A DNA stretch of 43,017 nucleotides. Origin: Verrucomicrobiota bacterium (GTDB lineage: Bacteria; Verrucomicrobiota; Verrucomicrobiia; Limisphaerales; SIBE01). The notes beneath the pieces are model-generated. The model was not told the origin of the DNA, did not search any database, and saw only the letters and a list, made by a program, of their open reading frames with translations. Below, in pieces: positions 39,741-43,017 of the stretch (the first letter of the stretch is position 1; each line of letters starts with the position of its first letter). The DNA lies in NCBI GenBank assembly GCA_016209525.1, contig JACQWK010000199.1:1-43017 (forward strand). The letters are read 5' to 3'. The position numbers and the translations under genes were made by a program.

Positions 39741-39830
39741 CGAACATCGTAGGCAGGACCTGCCACGGTTGATCGATGTCGGGATGTGAATCACCGAGCG
39801 CTCTCGACGTCGCGGCGTGTGGATGAGTCT

Positions 39831-39847
39831 TTGGCATTGACAGTGCT
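39831..39847 (+). promoter_or_regulatory. sigma-54-like promoter
   Basis: TTGGCATTGACAGTGCT keeps the invariant GG (39833-39834) and GC (39845-39846) exactly ten nt apart, with TGGCA and TGCT fitting the -24/-12 consensus. It lies about 160 nt before the 40011 gene, which starts an operon ending in a sigma-54-dependent activator. A cognate control relation is an inference. Confidence 0.55.
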
Positions 39848-40010
39848 AAGTCCTCACGGGACACTTTTGAGTCGGAAAAAAATGACAGGCGCCCTGGTGA
39901 ATCATCAGGTCGGTTGGTATTTTTGTCCGACTGCGGAATGTGGCCCGTCGTTTAGCAAATGTGTTCGAGGAACAGTGTGACTGCAGGCACTAAGCCATCG
40001 AGGGTGTCTT

Positions 40011-40598
40011 ATGAAGCAAATGTACTCTAATTCGACCGCGAGCATCGCCCACGTCCACCGCGTGATTGGCGTTTTGAGTTTGATCATTCTGGCTACGACT
40101 TATGGCGGGGTTCCGGCTGGGTCGAAAAAGGCAGCGTCCTCTTCGAGTCCTGCTGCCCCAAAGGCAACGTCACCGCAAGGATATTTGGGCAAGTCCTCGC
40201 CCATGGGCTTGCGATTCGCACCACCACCGAAACCTCCCGTAGCGTACTTGCCTCCTCTGCCGATCACGTACGATCCGCAGCCAGTTTTCAGTTCGGATTT
40301 CGCGCCGCCTACCACAGAGTTGCCCGCCCCCCAGCCGTCTGTAGGACCTGCTCCTCCTCCAGCCATTACCAATGTCGCGGTGACGATATTAGCGAGCAAC
40401 TTCGTAGGGACCAACCGCAACGGCCAAATTCCGGCCTCGCCGGTGGACTTGGGCTCAGTCAGCCCTCAGATGTTGGTAAGATTCTTCCCCAACGGCAGGA
40501 TAGGCCAAGTCGAGCTATTCTTGACGAACGGCGCAAGTTTCAACGTGCCCGTTCGTGAAGACAAGCGGTCCAGTTCGGCCAGCTACGAAGTCCGGTGA
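40011..40598 (+). CDS. proline-rich exported/anchored hypothetical protein
   Basis: Protein of 195 residues that I do not recognise. A membrane helix or uncleaved signal lies at residues 18-34 (VIGVLSLIILATTYGGVPAG). It is followed by a long Pro/Ser/Ala-rich region (about 40-120) such as APPPKPPVAYLPPLP, suggesting an extended periplasmic or surface spacer. A small C-terminal module contains SVSPQMLVRFFPNGRIGQVELFL and a basic tail. It is the first gene of an operon with a TPR protein, a FlgN-like protein and an NtrC regulator. AGGG before ATG 40011 is a possible ribosome site. Confidence 0.68.
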   Translation: MKQMYSNSTASIAHVHRVIGVLSLIILATTYGGVPAGSKKAASSSSPAAPKATSPQGYLGKSSPMGLRFAPPPKPPVAYLPPLPITYDPQPVFSSDFAPPTTELPAPQPSVGPAPPPAITNVAVTILASNFVGTNRNGQIPASPVDLGSVSPQMLVRFFPNGRIGQVELFLTNGASFNVPVREDKRSSSASYEVR

Positions 40599-40614
40599 AT
40601 CGTCAAATTATATT

Positions 40615-41946
40615 ATGGTTATACGACGCAAGAATCTACGAGCTTGTGGGTTGAGCATCGCTATCGGGTTCGTAGCAATTGCGTTGCGGGGCTTCTCAGC
40701 CGAACATCCCGCTTCAGGCCAGCCAAATAATCAAGGAAGCTCCTCACGGAACGACAAGTCCAAGCGGGCGGAGTTGGAAAGCGATCTGACCTTTGGCAAG
40801 AGCACGAGCGAGATACTCTCATTTGGAGCGAACTCAGAGTATCAAGCCCAACAAAGCGCCGAAGCGATCCAGAAGCTCCAAAAAGTCCATGAGCTCCGCG
40901 CGGGGAGTAATGATGTTCAGGAGGTAACGCGACTATTGCGGGAAATTCTGACGAGCGGGGCGCGCCAGGAAATCAAGAGTGAAACCAAAAAACTGGCCTG
41001 GATTGAGCTCGTCGATATTGCCGAAGCCGGGGGCCATCCCGAGCAAGCTTTGCAGTTTCTCGCCGAATACATTGAGTTGTTCCCGAAGGATGCCATGATT
41101 CCCGAGGTGTTGCTTCGGCAGGGGTACATTCTGCGAAACATGGGAGCTTACGACTTGGCCATCTCAAAGTTTTACCTGGTCAACACTGCGGCTACGCGGC
41201 TCCCTGCGGATGACCTGCTTTATAGTCAGCGGGTAACTTTAACGGCCCAAGCAGAAATCGCCGAGACCACCTACGCTCAAGGGAAGTACAAGGAAGCCGC
41301 AAGCTTCTACGAAGTACTGCTGAAGAATCCAAGCGACGAGCTGAATCGGCTGGCGATCAAGACGAAATTGATCCGAGCCCACTCGATGGCGACCAATCAC
41401 GAAGCCGTGATCAGGCATGCGCTCGAATTTCTGGAACACCATGGAGCCTCCGAATACCAAGCAGAAGTGCGGTATCGTCTCGCCGCCGCATACAAGGGTT
41501 CCGGCCAAAAACAGGAATCGCTTCGTGAACTCATGCGGCTTTTGGAAGCGGTTGAGGTCGCGTCCGAACCCTTGGCAGGGAAATGGAGAACCTGGAAAAT
41601 GTCGGCGGGGAATGACATTGGCAACCAGCTCTTCCTGGAAGGAGACTACACCAACGCGGCCCAAGTTTATCGTGGTTTGGTCGCGCTGGAGAGCTCACCG
41701 AATTGGCAACTCCCGATTTACTATCAGCTCGGTCTCTGCTTTGAGAAGCTGCTCCAGCCCGCGGAAGCTCTAAAAGCCTACAACGAGATTCTCGCGCTCA
41801 GTCAGAAAACCGGCCCGAAATTCGCCGAAAACCTCCAGATTGTTGTGGACATGGCTCGGTTTCGAGCTGACATCATTTCGTGGAAACAAACTCTCGAATC
41901 TGCGCCGCGCCCTGCCGAGACGAAAGTCGCGGAGAAAGCTGGCTGA
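40615..41946 (+). CDS. TPR-repeat exported protein
   Basis: Protein of 443 residues with an N-terminal signal-like segment (LSIAIGFVAIALRGFSAEHP) and tetratricopeptide-type helices through most of its length, for example IELVDIAEAGGHPEQALQFLAEYIELFPKD, VLLRQGYILRNMGAYDLAISKF, YAQGKYKEAASFYEVLLKNP and YQLGLCFEKLLQPAEALKAYNEIL. TPR proteins of this sort scaffold envelope assemblies. The start ATG 40615 is chosen, 16 nt after the previous stop and 20 codons after the frame opens. It is followed 3 nt later by the FlgN-like gene. Its role in flagellar or envelope assembly is inferred from the operon alone. Confidence 0.8.
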   Translation: MVIRRKNLRACGLSIAIGFVAIALRGFSAEHPASGQPNNQGSSSRNDKSKRAELESDLTFGKSTSEILSFGANSEYQAQQSAEAIQKLQKVHELRAGSNDVQEVTRLLREILTSGARQEIKSETKKLAWIELVDIAEAGGHPEQALQFLAEYIELFPKDAMIPEVLLRQGYILRNMGAYDLAISKFYLVNTAATRLPADDLLYSQRVTLTAQAEIAETTYAQGKYKEAASFYEVLLKNPSDELNRLAIKTKLIRAHSMATNHEAVIRHALEFLEHHGASEYQAEVRYRLAAAYKGSGQKQESLRELMRLLEAVEVASEPLAGKWRTWKMSAGNDIGNQLFLEGDYTNAAQVYRGLVALESSPNWQLPIYYQLGLCFEKLLQPAEALKAYNEILALSQKTGPKFAENLQIVVDMARFRADIISWKQTLESAPRPAETKVAEKAG

Positions 41947-41949
41947 ATC

Positions 41950-42387
41950 ATGAGCTGGGTTCAAATGTCGGAGCCTTTGGAGACTTTGGTGGACGAACTC
42001 CGGCAGTACTTCAAAATCTGCGAAGACATTCACTCCATCGTCCGACGCGAGAACCAATACCTCAATTCCAAAGAGCCGCACGGCATCCATCAGTTTCAGC
42101 AAGCGCGCAAAGACATTCTCGAAAGATTGACGGACGCTCAAATGCGCCTATCGGTGCATAAAACATCTTGGCTGCGAGTTCCATCACACGTCCGATCCAA
42201 ACGCCCTGAAGTCGGCCATCTGATTCGGCAAACCCTTGATCTCATCATGAAAACGATCGTGCTGGATCGGGAAAACGAACAACTTCTTCTGCGGCACCAG
42301 ATGGTGCCCCACAATCGGCTCCCATCAGCAAACCGTCAGAATCCGCACTTTGTGGCGCGGCTCTACACCGGCCAGCGGGGCTCCTAG
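41950..42387 (+). CDS. FlgN-like coiled-coil protein
   Basis: Small helical protein of 145 residues. SEPLETLVDELRQYFKICEDIHSIVRREN with its following LDLIMKTIVLDRENEQLLLRHQM shows the heptad-like helical layout of flagellar export chaperones of the FlgN type, in which the central conserved helix is followed by E-N-E-Q-L-L. The similarity is only of pattern and length. If correct, it escorts hook-filament junction proteins to the export gate. It starts 3 nt after the TPR gene and lies 15 nt before the regulator gene. Confidence 0.55.
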   Translation: MSWVQMSEPLETLVDELRQYFKICEDIHSIVRRENQYLNSKEPHGIHQFQQARKDILERLTDAQMRLSVHKTSWLRVPSHVRSKRPEVGHLIRQTLDLIMKTIVLDRENEQLLLRHQMVPHNRLPSANRQNPHFVARLYTGQRGS

Positions 42388-42402
42388 CGCGGATTGAACG
42401 CC

Positions 42403-43017
42403 ATGCCTATCGAGAAGGTCATCTTGGTCGAAGATGAGGAGTTCCTTAGGAAGAATCTGGCCCATTATCTGCGGGGCCGACGCATTGATGTCGCGGCTGT
42501 TGAGACCATTGAGGACGCCCAAAGTTACCTGGCTCGCGACAATTTCGATCTGATGTTTCTGGACCTCCGGTTGCCGGACGGCGACGGGACCGAGTTCCTA
42601 AAGGAACTCAACTTGCGGCCCAGCAAGCCGCTCATTGTGATCATGACTGGATTTGGCTCGGTGGAGTCGGCGGTCGAATGCATGCGCTGCGGAGCGTTCG
42701 ATTACCTCATCAAGCCGTTTTCCAACGACCAAATCGACGTTGCGCTGAAAAAGGCCGAGAAATTCACGCACATTCTCAAGGTCAATCAATACTTCAGCCT
42801 CAATGAGGATCAGCAAAGCCAGAACGAGCTGCTCGGCAAAAGCAAGGCCATGGACCAACTCAGGCAGCTCATTCGGAAAATCGCGCAAACGCAGGCGACG
42901 GTTCTGGTCCAAGGCGAAAGCGGCACGGGCAAAGAATTGGTGGCGCGCGCGCTCCACCGGTTAAGCCCGCGTTCTGGCGCGCCTTTTATCAAGGTGAATT
43001 GCGCCGCGCTGCCGGAG
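42403..43017 (+). CDS. NtrC-family sigma-54-dependent response regulator (partial)
   Basis: The first 205 residues of a response regulator cut by the right window edge. The receiver shows VILVEDEEFL, the phospho-accepting Asp54 in LMFLDLRLPDGDG, the Thr in IVIMTGFGS and the Lys in YLIKPFS. A linker leads to the AAA+ domain beginning at ELLGKSKAMDQLRQLIRKIA with Walker A GESGTGKE and FIKVNCAALPE. The GAFTGA loop and the DNA-binding helix lie outside the window. It resembles the flagellar regulators FlgR/FleR, which act on sigma-54 promoters like the one at 39831. ATG 42403 is the only sensible start. Confidence 0.93.
   Translation, partial: MPIEKVILVEDEEFLRKNLAHYLRGRRIDVAAVETIEDAQSYLARDNFDLMFLDLRLPDGDGTEFLKELNLRPSKPLIVIMTGFGSVESAVECMRCGAFDYLIKPFSNDQIDVALKKAEKFTHILKVNQYFSLNEDQQSQNELLGKSKAMDQLRQLIRKIAQTQATVLVQGESGTGKELVARALHRLSPRSGAPFIKVNCAALPE

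Noticed and set aside
40011..40598. Collagen- or pilin-like protein
   Set aside because: The proline content has no Gly-X-Y periodicity and there is no prepilin cleavage motif.

Overview
The window looks like a chromosome segment of a free-living member of the Verrucomicrobiota (PVC superphylum), probably a Pedosphaera/Limisphaera-type lineage. This is inferred from family content, not from a marker gene. The families include a Pirellula/Verrucomicrobium-type membrane-bound dehydrogenase with a c-type haem, a DUF1549/DUF1553 + DUF1501 pair, a DUF1080 protein, Tat-exported Gfo/Idh/MocA and TIM-barrel isomerase proteins, and a pseudopilin with the A|FTLIELL signal usual in this group. The gaps between genes are crowded with imperfect palindromic repeats.

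Region 1 (1-23,400) is mostly exported carbohydrate metabolism: MFS transporter, DUF1080 lipoprotein, Gfo/Idh/MocA oxidoreductase, two sugar-phosphate isomerase-like proteins, the large haem dehydrogenase, an SDR epimerase with an apparent CTG start, a GH5-like glycosidase, and the DUF1549/DUF1553-DUF1501 pair. Scattered among them are three toxin-antitoxin modules (MNT-HEPN, an RHH antitoxin with a PIN stub, and Phd-VapC), rnhA, and hisS.

Region 2 (23,550-26,410, minus strand) holds an HU protein and an operon encoding a threonine-synthase-like PLP enzyme, a MoaD/ThiS-like sulfur carrier ending in GG, and a NIL-domain protein. Its leader carries a clear SAM-I (S-box) riboswitch followed by an intrinsic terminator, preceded by a TTGACA promoter element. 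The riboswitch implies methionine/SAM control, so this may be a sulfur-carrier-dependent homocysteine pathway rather than plain threonine synthesis. It is the strongest candidate for an undescribed system here.

Region 3 (26,667-33,795, plus strand) is a tightly packed sensory operon: a TonB-type outer-membrane receptor, a YfiR (DUF4154) periplasmic protein, a CHASE8-HAMP-PAS histidine kinase, an Rcp1-like response regulator, and a REC-PAS-kinase-REC hybrid. YfiR normally represses a CHASE8 diguanylate cyclase (YfiN). Here the kinase appears to take that place.

Region 4 (33,800-43,017) is related to motility. A flagellin gene has a structured leader with two GGA-loop hairpins that resemble CsrA sites, one of them enclosing the Shine-Dalgarno sequence. 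A second, orphan copy of the leader lies about 770 bp upstream and ends in a four-codon ATG-to-stop frame. A ParA-type ATPase and its partner, an RmuC-like membrane coiled-coil protein without a nuclease domain, and a conserved 480-residue protein of unknown function follow. The last operon has a sigma-54-like promoter, a proline-rich exported protein, a TPR protein, a FlgN-like coiled-coil protein, and the start of an NtrC-type regulator cut by the window edge. No tRNA, rRNA, CRISPR array or transposase was seen.
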